Shown here piece by piece: positions 9,583 to 17,855 of a stretch of DNA of 64,000 nt. Made by a program: the position numbers and the translations under genes. The notes beneath the pieces were generated by a model that had not been told where the DNA came from, did not search any database, and worked only from the letters and a program-made list of their open reading frames with translations. Source of the stretch: Terrimonas sp964445775 (lineage in GTDB: Bacteria > Bacteroidota > Bacteroidia > Chitinophagales > Chitinophagaceae); the NCBI GenBank assembly GCA_964445775.1, contig CAYUMH010000003.1:1-64000 (forward strand), given 5' to 3'. The first letter of the stretch is position 1. The number at the start of each line of letters is the position of its first letter.

Positions 9583-11028
9583 TTATTTTAATTTTTCTAA
9601 AAGTATTTCGTTCGTTTTTTTTGGGTCAGCTTTTCCTTTACTCTGTTTTACTACTTCACCTACAAACAATCCCAATAAACCTTTCTTTCCTTTTTTATAT
9701 TCCTGCACCTTGGCTTCAAACTTTTGCAGAACTGCATCAATAATGGGCTCCAGTTCGCCTGCATCCGATTGTTGTACCAGGTTATTATCCCGGGCCAATT
9801 GCTCGGGTGCTGCACCCGGTTCCTGTAATACCAGGTTAAAAAGTCTGGATGATGCCGATGAAAAATTCAACAAACCATCGTCCACACATTTAATAATGGC
9901 CGCTAAGGTAGCCGGTGTTACAGGAAAATCAATAATGTTGCCGCTCTGTTCGTTCAGCCAGGATTTTACGGGTCCTAACATCCAGTTGGCAGCCGCTTTA
10001 TAATTACCGGTATAGGTACATATTTGTTCAAAATAATCTGCAAAATCTTTCTCCTCGGTAATTACCGTTGCATCGTACTCCGGTAATTGCCATTCTTTCA
10101 TATAACGGTCTATCCTTTCTGTATGCAGGGCCGGTAAGGAAGCCCTGATGCCGTTGATATAACCGGCATCCAGGTTAAAAGGAGTCAGATCCGGGTCGGC
10201 AAAATAACGGTAATCATCTGCATCTTCCTTATCCCTGATCGCAAAAGTGGTGCCATTGCCGGCATCAAAACTGCGGGTTTGCTGTTTAATGGCTTCGCCG
10301 TTCTCCAGCAGGTTAATCAAACGTTCCGCTTCAAAATCAATAGCACGTTTTACATTTCGTATGGAGTTCAGGTTTTTTACTTCCACTTTTGTACCTAATT
10401 CAGGATCGCCTTTTTTACGTACCGATACATTCGCGTCGCAGCGCATACTGCCTTCTTCCATATTACCATCGCATACATCCAGGTAACGTACCATTTTACG
10501 CAGTTCCGTTAAATAGGCAAATGCTTCATCGCTGTTGCTGATATCGGGTTCAGTCACAATCTCCACCAGGGGAGTGCCGGCACGGTTATAATCTACAGCG
10601 GTATTAACATCATCAATATCATGCAAACTCTTACCCGCATCCTCTTCCATATGAATACGGTTCAGGCGCACATTCTTCTTACCGGCTTCCGTTTGCACAG
10701 GCACATATCCTCCCACACAAATGGGGGTAGTGTGTTGCGATATCTGGTAACCTTTTGGCAGGTCGGGATAGAAATAATTTTTACGGGCAAAATAATTTTG
10801 CTGCTCAATACGGCAATTACAGGCCAGGCCAATTTTAATGGCCAGCTCAATAGCGCTTTTATTCATCAGCGGTAAAGTACCGGGATGTGCCAGGGTAACG
10901 GGGCTTACCTGCGTATTGGGTTCAGCACCAAATGCAATGCTGTCGCCGCAAAATAATTTACTGTGGGTAAGCAGCTGGGCATGAACTTCCAGGCCAACTA
11001 CTATTTCATATTCCGGGTGTGTTGCCAT
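9583..11028 (-). CDS. gatB: Aspartyl/glutamyl-tRNA amidotransferase subunit B
   Basis: GatB of the GatCAB complex, which converts Glu-tRNA(Gln) and Asp-tRNA(Asn) to the amide forms; GatB is the kinase and tRNA-binding subunit. The protein has 481 residues, the usual length. It begins YEIVVGLEVHAQL and has the signature LPDLPKGYQISQ, RIHMEEDAGKS and NRAGTPLVEIVTEPD, ending in the tRNA-binding YqeY-like tail. The reading frame stays open far upstream, but that would overlap the divergent gene at 11275. A TAATTTTG -7 box sits 12 nt before the chosen ATG. Partners gatA and gatC are not in this window. Confidence 0.97.
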   Translation of the reverse strand: MATHPEYEIVVGLEVHAQLLTHSKLFCGDSIAFGAEPNTQVSPVTLAHPGTLPLMNKSAIELAIKIGLACNCRIEQQNYFARKNYFYPDLPKGYQISQHTTPICVGGYVPVQTEAGKKNVRLNRIHMEEDAGKSLHDIDDVNTAVDYNRAGTPLVEIVTEPDISNSDEAFAYLTELRKMVRYLDVCDGNMEEGSMRCDANVSVRKKGDPELGTKVEVKNLNSIRNVKRAIDFEAERLINLLENGEAIKQQTRSFDAGNGTTFAIRDKEDADDYRYFADPDLTPFNLDAGYINGIRASLPALHTERIDRYMKEWQLPEYDATVITEEKDFADYFEQICTYTGNYKAAANWMLGPVKSWLNEQSGNIIDFPVTPATLAAIIKCVDDGLLNFSSASSRLFNLVLQEPGAAPEQLARDNNLVQQSDAGELEPIIDAVLQKFEAKVQEYKKGKKGLLGLFVGEVVKQSKGKADPKKTNEILLEKLK

Positions 11029-11040
11029 AATTAAACAGCG

Positions 11041-11048
11041 CAAAATTA
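11041..11048 (-). promoter_or_regulatory. -7 box of the gatB promoter
   Basis: TAATTTTG on the minus strand matches the Bacteroidota sigma-A -7 consensus TAnnTTTG. It ends 12 nt before the gatB ATG, which implies a 5' leader of under 10 nt. No clear -33 element is visible. Confidence 0.6.
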
Positions 11049-11274
11049 ACATTTGCCGGACTAATAGCCCTGTTTTATATAATCTATTATGGCCATAAAG
11101 CGATGATCTGACCTGATTTAACAATATAACCGGGAATAACGCCTCTAAAAAAGGGCCGGGAGCATCCTTAATCCCCAATATACCCGGGACAAGGTATAAA
11201 TAAGCCCAAAGCAAGCTTATACATTTGAATAGGTAATTCCCTTTTAACCCGGGAAAAGACATTACCTCCCCAAA

Positions 11275-12528
11275 ATGAAAAAAACTATACTGCTCAGTCT
11301 TGTCATACTGCTGGTAAACAGCCTTACTGCTCAGAAACTCTCCTGGGAGATCAGCAGTTTTTTTAATAACCAGGTATTTCCCACCTATAGCTGGGCGGTA
11401 TCCTATTTGGGTAGCGAAGAAGTGACCAATGAAGCGGGTAACTTTTATGGCGATCAGAATGGCCAGCTTGGCGTACATATTGCCGCTTTAAAAAAAGGAC
11501 AGCAGGTAAAAGTGGAGATTGATGCCAACGAGATCATGGATAACTCGGTACTGGAGTTCAATATGCTGGAAGATGCCACCGATTTTTTTGCTTACCCGCA
11601 GATATTGTACAAATGGAATATTCTTGAAACATGGAAACAACCCAAGCCGGTGAATATAAAGATCAGGGTATATGTAAACAACCAGCTGGACCGTACCGAG
11701 CAGAAACGCATTATTGTAAGAGGGGTGAATGAATGTCCTTATGTGGTAACCACCAGGCAGGGCATCATGGTCGATTTAAACTATGTATACCTCAGTTATG
11801 TGAACGAAAATCATCCCATCATTACCGAAACCATTATTCCCGGTATTATGAAAGATGGTATTATTAAACAAATAGATGGCTACCAGGGCATCAGTAAAGA
11901 CAATTACGATGCAGTATATAAACAGGTGTACGCCGTATGGCACTACTTCAACAAAAACAATTTTAACTACAATAGTCTCAGTAGCTATTACAAAGGAACC
12001 GTATCAGATATACCCATGGTGCAGGCCCAGTTTGTGCGTACATTTTCTGAAGTATATAAAACCAAACAAGCCAACTGTGTGGACGGCACCATTTTAATGG
12101 CATCCATCCTGACCCGTATGGGTATTGGCGCTTACCTGGTTACAACCCCCAACCATTGTTACCTGGCTTTTTCATTGGACGGCTCCGATGCCAACCTGAG
12201 TTTTATTGAAACAACATTGCTGGGGGCTGATGTAAAAGACCTGGATGCTGAAAGCCGTAAATTGATACAGGATACAAAACTCACCAACTCCGATACCTAT
12301 TACCGGCTTACTTTATTGGGTAAATCAACCTACGACAATTTTATATGGGCCCTCTTAAGCGGTTACAACAACTATAAAAAAGACGCCGATAAATTCAGGG
12401 GCAATGAAGCTGAAACGGTATTTGCCGTAACCGCTGATAACGCGTATAATAAATTTCTTGAAATAAACTACCGGCTTTTATCCGTTAAGTTTTACCGCGA
12501 AGCCGGCTTGTTACCCATTAACCAGTAA
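11275..12528 (+). CDS. Secreted transglutaminase-like cysteine protein, function unknown
   Basis: Exported protein of 417 residues with a signal peptide (LLSLVILLVNSLTAQ). The first 150 residues look like a beta-rich domain. Residues about 255-320 carry a possible papain/transglutaminase-like triad: Cys268 in ANCVDG, His294 in TPNHCYL, and an acidic residue at 312 in FIETT. The spacing and the 'ASILTRMGIGAYLV' helix-strand between Cys and His fit that fold. Whether it is a peptidase, a transferase or inactive cannot be told. It is transcribed divergently from gatB, stands alone, and is followed by a terminator. Confidence 0.65.
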   Translation: MKKTILLSLVILLVNSLTAQKLSWEISSFFNNQVFPTYSWAVSYLGSEEVTNEAGNFYGDQNGQLGVHIAALKKGQQVKVEIDANEIMDNSVLEFNMLEDATDFFAYPQILYKWNILETWKQPKPVNIKIRVYVNNQLDRTEQKRIIVRGVNECPYVVTTRQGIMVDLNYVYLSYVNENHPIITETIIPGIMKDGIIKQIDGYQGISKDNYDAVYKQVYAVWHYFNKNNFNYNSLSSYYKGTVSDIPMVQAQFVRTFSEVYKTKQANCVDGTILMASILTRMGIGAYLVTTPNHCYLAFSLDGSDANLSFIETTLLGADVKDLDAESRKLIQDTKLTNSDTYYRLTLLGKSTYDNFIWALLSGYNNYKKDADKFRGNEAETVFAVTADNAYNKFLEINYRLLSVKFYREAGLLPINQ

Positions 12529-12552
12529 ACCTTACCCATTTCTATATAAAAG

Positions 12553-12573
12553 GGGCTTCGTAAGAAGCCCTTT
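12553..12573 (+). terminator. Terminator after the transglutaminase-like gene
   Basis: A 7-bp stem (GGGCTTC / GAAGCCC) with a GTAA loop followed by TTT. It lies between two convergent genes. Confidence 0.7.
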
Positions 12574-12603
12574 GTGTACTATTGTAAGTTGAGGTATTGT
12601 GTA

Positions 12604-13362
12604 TTAAGGAACTGTTACATACTCAAAGGTCTGAACTGCAACTTTACCCGTAGCTATATTGGTAGAACTACGCCTGGTAACATATCCATTAGCATTATAT
12701 TCATACGTACAAGTAAAGTTTTCGGTAATACCCGTAGTGGCATCATAAACACTGTGTGCCCTGTAATTGTTTTCAGAATAAAGCTCTCTTCCTTCTAACG
12801 AGGGAAGCAACCATTTGCTGGATTTTTGATCGTCAAACAGGCTAAAAGTTCTTCTTTGTAATAATACACCGGTATTGTTAAAGTATTCTGTGGAAGTAAT
12901 ATTGCCGGCTGTGTTAACAAAATAGAATACCCGTAAAGCTAATACACCGGTTGCAGAATAATTGAACTGTTCAATACCGGTTGACAGGTAAGTAAATGTA
13001 ACAAGCTGAACAAAATTATTGTCAACATCATAGGTTCTCAAGTGCGTCAACCTTCCCAACACATCATATTCAGGCCGGTATTGACTCAGGCCTGCCGGGG
13101 AGCCAACATACTGGTGATCATAATACATAGCGGCTCCGGTTGCATTAAACTCGGAGTAGCGTTTAATGGATACAGCACCTTTTAAAGGTACATAGGATGA
13201 AATTGTCAGCCGAAGTTGACTATCATAATCATACTTATAAGTACCCTGGCCAACATAGGTCCATTTGGTTAATAATAACTGTGGTAGTTTAACGGGATCT
13301 TTTATACAACCTCCCAGGAAAACAATACCTGCTAATAAGGCGATCAAAATTTTACGATTCAT
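12604..13362 (-). CDS. Lipoprotein with YD-repeat-like strands, function unknown
   Basis: Predicted lipoprotein of 252 residues with lipobox VFLGGC. The mature part consists of repeated short beta units of the type YxYDxxxRLxxxxxY (YKYDYDSQLRL, YDVLGRLTHLR, YEYNANGYVTRR), which resembles the YD/RHS-like repeats common in Bacteroidota cell-surface lipoproteins. No catalytic motif is visible. It stands alone, convergent with the previous gene. A role in surface binding is only a guess. Confidence 0.7.
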   Translation of the reverse strand: MNRKILIALLAGIVFLGGCIKDPVKLPQLLLTKWTYVGQGTYKYDYDSQLRLTISSYVPLKGAVSIKRYSEFNATGAAMYYDHQYVGSPAGLSQYRPEYDVLGRLTHLRTYDVDNNFVQLVTFTYLSTGIEQFNYSATGVLALRVFYFVNTAGNITSTEYFNNTGVLLQRRTFSLFDDQKSSKWLLPSLEGRELYSENNYRAHSVYDATTGITENFTCTYEYNANGYVTRRSSTNIATGKVAVQTFEYVTVP

Positions 13363-13668
13363 AAAATAAGGTTTATTGGTATGGTTTAGTTATTTGTATA
13401 TATCTAAAAGTCAGCAGCAGCCTCATCGGTTTGTTTAGTCATGATGGAGCAGCAAATGTTTAGATTTAAGGGCAGGAGAGCAATAGCATGATAATGCGTA
13501 AACCGGCAATATGGGTGTGAAGCGGGTGTTAATGTGGGTAGCGAACTTTGGCCCGATAGTATTACTACCGTTGAAGTGTGTGAACTGCAACAATACTGTT
13601 GGGGCAAGCACAACAGTATTGCCGGGAGCATTACTGCCGGGTTACAAAAAATAAAATAAGGGAATATA
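13363..13668. other. Gene-free 306-bp interval with two inverted repeats
   Basis: An open frame here on the minus strand is Cys-rich, lacks codon bias and is unlikely to be a gene. The interval holds an 11-bp perfect inverted repeat (CAATACTGTTG at 13591-13601 and CAACAGTATTG at 13611-13621) with a 9-nt loop, and the short palindrome TAGTATTACTA at 13557-13567. No T-run follows either, so they are weak as terminators. They could be the end of the AraC transcript or part of a dispersed palindromic element. Confidence 0.5.
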
Positions 13669-14616
13669 TTACCGCAACAGCAGTTCACAGGGTTTTAAGC
13701 CTGTATGTTTTTTGAAAGCGGTACTAAAATGTGAGATGGAAGAATAACCCAGCATCATTGACACATCGGTAACGCTCAGCGATTTTTCGTACAGTAAATA
13801 TTTGGCATGTTCCATCCGCTGACTCTGGTAAAAGTCAAAAATGGTCGTGCCGAACATCTCTTTAAACCCTTTTTTCAGGTAACACTCATTCATCGCCACC
13901 TTACGGCTTAACTCCTTAATGGTAATGGGTTCGCCAATATGCTGAATCAGCAGGTCGCGGGCTTTATTGATCTTATTCCTGTCAGCCTCGTTTGCCAAAA
14001 ACTTGCAGTTAATAACATCAAACTCCTTTTCACCCACCATACAATCCAGGCTGTGTAAAAGCAGCATCTGTATCTGGGCATTCACAAAAATATTTTGTAA
14101 AGCACCTGCATAGTTGTTATTCAGCATGGCTTCCAGCACTATACGCGATTTACCGCATAAAGGCAGCATTTTGGTAAAGGAAGTATTGCGTTTAAACGAT
14201 ACCATATCGTCTATCAACAGGGTATCACTGGTCTGGCGGGGTTTTACAAATTGCGACAACTGGGTAGGGGTAAACTGAAAATGCAAGAGGTCCATGCTTT
14301 CTTCCCGGTTTGCACATCCATTCTGTTGATTTACAGCACATTTGTTGCAGGCATCCGTGTTTTGCTGGTTGCAGTATACATTGCCGCTGATACAAAATTT
14401 CAGCTCCAGGGTGCTTTTATTGGGCTCCGCTTTATCATAATGGTACACCAGCATACCCGTATCTTCCATACTCCACTGCTTTCGGCGTATATACCGTTTA
14501 ATGGAATATTGTACAGATTCAGGCACCGTTTGCTCTTTTTCAAACAAAAGGACCATATGTTCCTGTAAAGGGGGCTGTTTGTAGGCCAGGGTTATGATAT
14601 CGCTTACACTTGTCAT
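13669..14616 (-). CDS. AraC-family transcriptional regulator with Cys-rich sensor domain
   Basis: DNA-binding regulator of 315 residues. The C-terminal 100 residues form the double helix-turn-helix of the AraC/XylS family (TIKELSRKVAMNECYLKKGF and VTDVSMMLGYSSISHFSTAF). The N-terminal domain is of the PchR-like type found in Bacteroidota and contains five Cys in 27 residues (Cys75, 82, 90, 93, 101). These could bind a metal or respond to redox state; this is inference. No obvious target operon is adjacent, since lpxA lies divergently next door and is a core gene. Confidence 0.88.
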   Translation of the reverse strand: MTSVSDIITLAYKQPPLQEHMVLLFEKEQTVPESVQYSIKRYIRRKQWSMEDTGMLVYHYDKAEPNKSTLELKFCISGNVYCNQQNTDACNKCAVNQQNGCANREESMDLLHFQFTPTQLSQFVKPRQTSDTLLIDDMVSFKRNTSFTKMLPLCGKSRIVLEAMLNNNYAGALQNIFVNAQIQMLLLHSLDCMVGEKEFDVINCKFLANEADRNKINKARDLLIQHIGEPITIKELSRKVAMNECYLKKGFKEMFGTTIFDFYQSQRMEHAKYLLYEKSLSVTDVSMMLGYSSISHFSTAFKKHTGLKPCELLLR

Positions 14617-14723
14617 TGCGCTGCAAATTTACACTTCAAATGCTGGTTGTAACACATCAAATTGTCAAAAAGTTGATTATTTGCCATTTAAGTAAAAAAA
14701 ATTTCATTTTACCTTGTAACAAT

Positions 14724-14761
14724 TACCTTTGCAACGTCACGTTATAAAGCGTGACTTTTTT
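14724..14761 (+). promoter_or_regulatory. lpxA promoter -7 box and 5'-end hairpin with T-run
   Basis: TACCTTTG at 14724-14731 matches the -7 consensus TAnnTTTG, placing the transcript start near 14735. Immediately after is a 6-bp inverted repeat (GTCACG 14736-14741 / CGTGAC 14750-14755) followed by six T. The arrangement looks like a very early terminator or a 5'-protective hairpin in the lpxA leader. Confidence 0.6.
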
Positions 14762-14772
14762 GTATTACATTC

Positions 14773-15579
14773 ATGATACACCCGCATACATACATACATC
14801 CGCATGCCAAGCTGGCTACTAATGTAAAGGTAGATCCCTTTACTGTTATACATCCTGATGTGGAAATAGGTGAAGGAACCTGGATCGGTTCCAATGTAAC
14901 CATAATGGATGGTACCCGCATTGGTAAAAACTGCCGCATTTTCCCGGGAGCAGTTATCGGTGCTATTCCGCAGGATCGTAAATACGTGGAAGAAAAAACC
15001 TTTGTGGAAATAGGCGACAATTGTACCATTCGCGAGTTTGTAACCATACACCGTGGTACCAGCGATCGCTGGAAAACCGTGGTAGGTAACAACTGCTGGA
15101 TACTCGCTTACAGCCATATCGGTCACGATTGTATCATTGGTAATAACTGTACATTAAGTAACAGCAGCCAGTTAGCCGGGCATGTGGTAATGGGCGATTG
15201 GGTAGGATTAGGTGGTGTATGCGCCGTTCACCAATTTGTACATATTGGCTCTCATGCCTTTATATCGGGCGGTGCATTGGTTAGTAAAGATGTTCCTCCA
15301 TATATCAAAGCGGGTCGTCAGCCTTTAAGTTATGCCGGTGTAAACTCGGTAGGACTTAAACGTCGTGGCTTCACCATCGAAAAAATTAACCATATCCTGG
15401 ATATTTACCGCATCATCTATAATAAAGGACTGAATACCTCGCAGGCGGTAGAACTGCTGGAAGAAGAATTTCCGGCTACTGATGAAAGAGATGAAATTGT
15501 GACTTTTATCAGGGAAAGCGGACGTGGTATTATTAAACGTTTCACCAAAGGTAACGGCGATGACGATATCCCTGTCTGA
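14773..15579 (+). CDS. lpxA: Acyl-ACP--UDP-N-acetylglucosamine O-acyltransferase
   Basis: LpxA catalyses the first step of lipid A synthesis, moving a 3-hydroxyacyl chain from acyl carrier protein to UDP-GlcNAc in the cytoplasm. The protein has 268 residues. The N-terminal two thirds is a left-handed beta helix of hexapeptide repeats (IGEGTWIGSNVTI, VGNNCWILAYSHI). The catalytic His118 lies in SHIGHDCIIGNN, and the C-terminal part is the helical acyltransferase domain. Its 3' end overlaps the next gene by 20 nt, so the two are translationally coupled. In many Bacteroidota lpxA follows lpxD and lpxC; those are not seen here. Confidence 0.93.
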   Translation: MIHPHTYIHPHAKLATNVKVDPFTVIHPDVEIGEGTWIGSNVTIMDGTRIGKNCRIFPGAVIGAIPQDRKYVEEKTFVEIGDNCTIREFVTIHRGTSDRWKTVVGNNCWILAYSHIGHDCIIGNNCTLSNSSQLAGHVVMGDWVGLGGVCAVHQFVHIGSHAFISGGALVSKDVPPYIKAGRQPLSYAGVNSVGLKRRGFTIEKINHILDIYRIIYNKGLNTSQAVELLEEEFPATDERDEIVTFIRESGRGIIKRFTKGNGDDDIPV

Positions 15580-16183
15580 TACCGGCAAACGCTTTAACCG
15601 CGACTGGATTTTCAGGCATTTTACATACAATTTTGATCACGGGCAATCCTATGCCATCACCGGCCCCAACGGCTCGGGCAAAAGTACCCTGTTACAGGTA
15701 CTCAGCAGTAGCCTGGCTATCAGCGAAGGGCAGATACAATTTAAAACAGCCGCATCTTCCGATACCATCAATGACGAAAAAGTATTTAAACAAATAGCAC
15801 TCGCAGCACCCTACCTGGATGTAATTGAGGAAATGACTTTCAGCGAGTTCATGCAGTTTCATATAGCATTCAAGCCTCTTTTGCCCGGCTTAACTATACA
15901 GCAAATTGCCGAAATTACCGGCTTGCAAAAAGCGGTGAACAAACAAATACGGTATTATTCTTCAGGTATGAAACAGCGTGTAAAGCTGGCCCAGTGTATC
16001 TTCTCCGATACCAGTACCGTTTTACTCGATGAGCCCTGCACTAACCTGGATACTGATGGCATAGCTTTATATCACAGCCTTATTCAAAACTATTGTAGCA
16101 ACCGCCTGGTAGTAGTAAGCAGTAACGATAAAGTGGAGTATGATTTCTGCCGGAATACAGTGAGTATATTAGACTTTAAATAG
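15560..16183 (+). CDS. ABC transporter ATP-binding protein
   Basis: Stand-alone ABC ATPase of 207 residues. Walker A is GPNGSGKST (residues 35-43), the signature is YYSSGMKQRVKLA, and Walker B is TVLLDEPCTNLD; the switch His is replaced (VVVSSNDKVE). The small size resembles CcmA-type ATPases, but the membrane partner is not adjacent, so the cargo is unknown. I chose ATG 15560, which overlaps lpxA by 20 nt, over the upstream 15524 because homologous ATPases begin just before the first strand (ISLSDTGKRF). Coupling to lpxA is common in this phylum and hints at an envelope role. Confidence 0.85.
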   Translation: MTISLSDTGKRFNRDWIFRHFTYNFDHGQSYAITGPNGSGKSTLLQVLSSSLAISEGQIQFKTAASSDTINDEKVFKQIALAAPYLDVIEEMTFSEFMQFHIAFKPLLPGLTIQQIAEITGLQKAVNKQIRYYSSGMKQRVKLAQCIFSDTSTVLLDEPCTNLDTDGIALYHSLIQNYCSNRLVVVSSNDKVEYDFCRNTVSILDFK

Positions 16184-16200
16184 TTGTTTTTGTAAGTGAG

Positions 16201-16259
16201 CTGTAGTGCCAGGATCATCGTCCCTTGCGTCGCACTCTTCAACTGCAGTAACGCTACTG
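16201..16259 (+). repeat. Dispersed intergenic repeat, copy A
   Basis: This 59-bp segment aligns without gaps to copy B at 36769-36827, with 44 of 59 positions identical by eye. Shared cores are CTTGCG, TTCAACTG and GCTA. It lies between the ABC ATPase gene and the 3' end of the TPR gene. Confidence 0.6.
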
Positions 16260-16341
16260 GGCAATGTGGAGAAACAAGACTAAGGATGTGAGCAATCTGT
16301 AGAGATCAAGGATTTGTTATAGAATAATAAGTTTTTAAAAA

Positions 16342-17664
16342 TTACAAGGCTTTCAACAACTGTTTTGCATCTCCCTCTCCGTTTTGCAAAGATTTTTTTA
16401 GATAAAGTATTGCTTCTTCCTTTCTATTACTAGCCAAAAGCAGCTCAGCATAATGATAATCAAGTAAGTCTACAGGAATTTTTATGGAGTTGTAAGCCTT
16501 CCTAAAGTGATTTTCCGATAATTTGTAATCCTTACTTTTCAGATAGAATAGGGCTAAGTTCCTGTGCGAATAAGCAGTGTCATTATTTTTCGTCTGAATA
16601 GCTTTTTCAATCCAGCGTTTACCCTCCTCAAGTTTTCCTATTTGTAAAAAAGAATAGCCCATGTTATCATTTGCATAACCGAAATCGGGATTAATTTCTA
16701 TTGCTTTATTGTAATAGTATATGCTTTCTTCATATAACCCCAATCTCGTCTTATAATAGCCTATATTATTATAAGTCGTCATCAAAAGGACGTTATCGTT
16801 GGTTAATGAAGGTATTTCTTGTAAAAGTAAAAGAGCGTTCTCAAACGCTCCATTTTCAAATTCTTTAATAGCTTCATTAAAACGGTCAATAGCTTTTAGT
16901 TCACGCTTATTAAACAATTTACTAGGAGATTCATTAAGTAGCGCAATCCCCTTCAAAAATAATTCTTGTAATCCAATAGGAAGCACTTTGGCCCATTCAG
17001 GATTATCTTGATCAATAAGTTTGGATGAAAGTGCTAAACTAAAAGACATTACTTCTCGTGGCATATCGGAAAAATGATTCCATCTAGTTGTCCAAAACAA
17101 ATCAGAAGAGCTACCAGATGAGAACATATTTTGAGATAAAATAATGCCAAAGCCCCAATACACACCTGCTAGATAAATGAATAACTGAGTATCTTCACCG
17201 GTATCAAATTGAACTTTTTCTTCGGTTAATTTTATTTTCAGAAACGCATAAACAAAGCAATAAATTAGTCTGTCAGGGTATTGAGTTAAGTTATTGGCGT
17301 ATGTAATTTTGTACCCACTCTCAGTTGTTTCAAAATCGGATTCGAATGGTATACCTTGTATTTCATAAGGCAGGTTGGAGCTATCTCTTATATCTGTTAT
17401 TGCTTCATGGTTAATTTTAGTATGCGGAGCAATTTGTAGTAAAATTGATAAATCTTTTATAATTGCATCAACATCCGGCTCGCCTTTGGTCTTAAATGTA
17501 TTAGGAAAATTGGTATTGTTAAACAATACTTGTTCATATTTGCTGCTCGGGTAGCCAAAAGACTTAATCAACCACTCAAAGTTCGATTCAACCCACTCTC
17601 TGTCATTTTCAGTAATGTATAGTAGTTGTTTAGACTTTTTCTTATTAAATCCGAATAACTTCAT
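16342..17664 (-). CDS. TPR-repeat protein with unrecognised N-terminal domain
   Basis: Cytoplasmic protein of 440 residues with no signal peptide. Residues about 1-230 are a domain I do not recognise, containing a hydrophobic segment (YLAGVYWGFGIILSQ). Residues about 265-440 are tetratricopeptide repeats (NNIGYYKTRLGLYEESIYYY, ANDNMGYSFLQIGKLEEG), a protein-protein interaction scaffold. Two sampled 60-base lines are about 30% G+C against about 48% for a line in nadK nearby. Inverted copies of an intergenic repeat flank it on both sides. These points suggest recent acquisition. The Met at 17664 is preferred to one at 17763, whose extension lies in the flanking repeat. Confidence 0.78.
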   Translation of the reverse strand: MKLFGFNKKKSKQLLYITENDREWVESNFEWLIKSFGYPSSKYEQVLFNNTNFPNTFKTKGEPDVDAIIKDLSILLQIAPHTKINHEAITDIRDSSNLPYEIQGIPFESDFETTESGYKITYANNLTQYPDRLIYCFVYAFLKIKLTEEKVQFDTGEDTQLFIYLAGVYWGFGIILSQNMFSSGSSSDLFWTTRWNHFSDMPREVMSFSLALSSKLIDQDNPEWAKVLPIGLQELFLKGIALLNESPSKLFNKRELKAIDRFNEAIKEFENGAFENALLLLQEIPSLTNDNVLLMTTYNNIGYYKTRLGLYEESIYYYNKAIEINPDFGYANDNMGYSFLQIGKLEEGKRWIEKAIQTKNNDTAYSHRNLALFYLKSKDYKLSENHFRKAYNSIKIPVDLLDYHYAELLLASNRKEEAILYLKKSLQNGEGDAKQLLKAL

Positions 17665-17705
17665 ACTGATTATATAAGGGTTTAGATTCTTTGCAATTGA
17701 TAAAG

Positions 17706-17787
17706 GCACAGTTGTATCACACGATGATGCGCAAAGAACCGAGCGCTGAACGGAGCTTCGCAACGAGTGTCGATTAGCATTACTGCT
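17706..17787 (-). repeat. Dispersed intergenic repeat, copy C (inverted)
   Basis: The reverse complement contains TTGCGAAGCTCCGTTCA, matching TTGCGACGCTCCGTTCA in copy B at 36769-36827, and a shared AGTAATGCTA end. It sits just upstream of the TPR start codon, in opposite orientation to copy A. Confidence 0.5.
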
Positions 17788-17830
17788 TGGTTTACAAAAT
17801 AATAACTACAAAAGCTATAAAGCCTCTAAA

Positions 17831-17845
17831 GCCCCCTTTAGGGGC
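17831..17845 (-). terminator. GC-rich hairpin, possible terminator of the envelope cluster
   Basis: GCCCC / GGGGC with a 5-nt loop, just downstream of the DUF6089-like gene on the minus strand. The following bases are only moderately T-rich (CTTTAGAGGCTTTATAG), so it is a weak candidate. Confidence 0.4.
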
Positions 17846-17855
17846 GGGGCATATA

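Noticed and set aside
11029..11478. N-terminal extension of gatB
   Set aside because: The frame is open, but it would overlap the divergent signal-peptide gene at 11275, and the family begins at the ATG at 11028, just behind a -7 box.
13404..13688. 94-codon open frame on the minus strand
   Set aside because: Cys- and Pro-rich product with no signal, domain or codon bias; it overlaps the AraC stop and holds inverted repeats.
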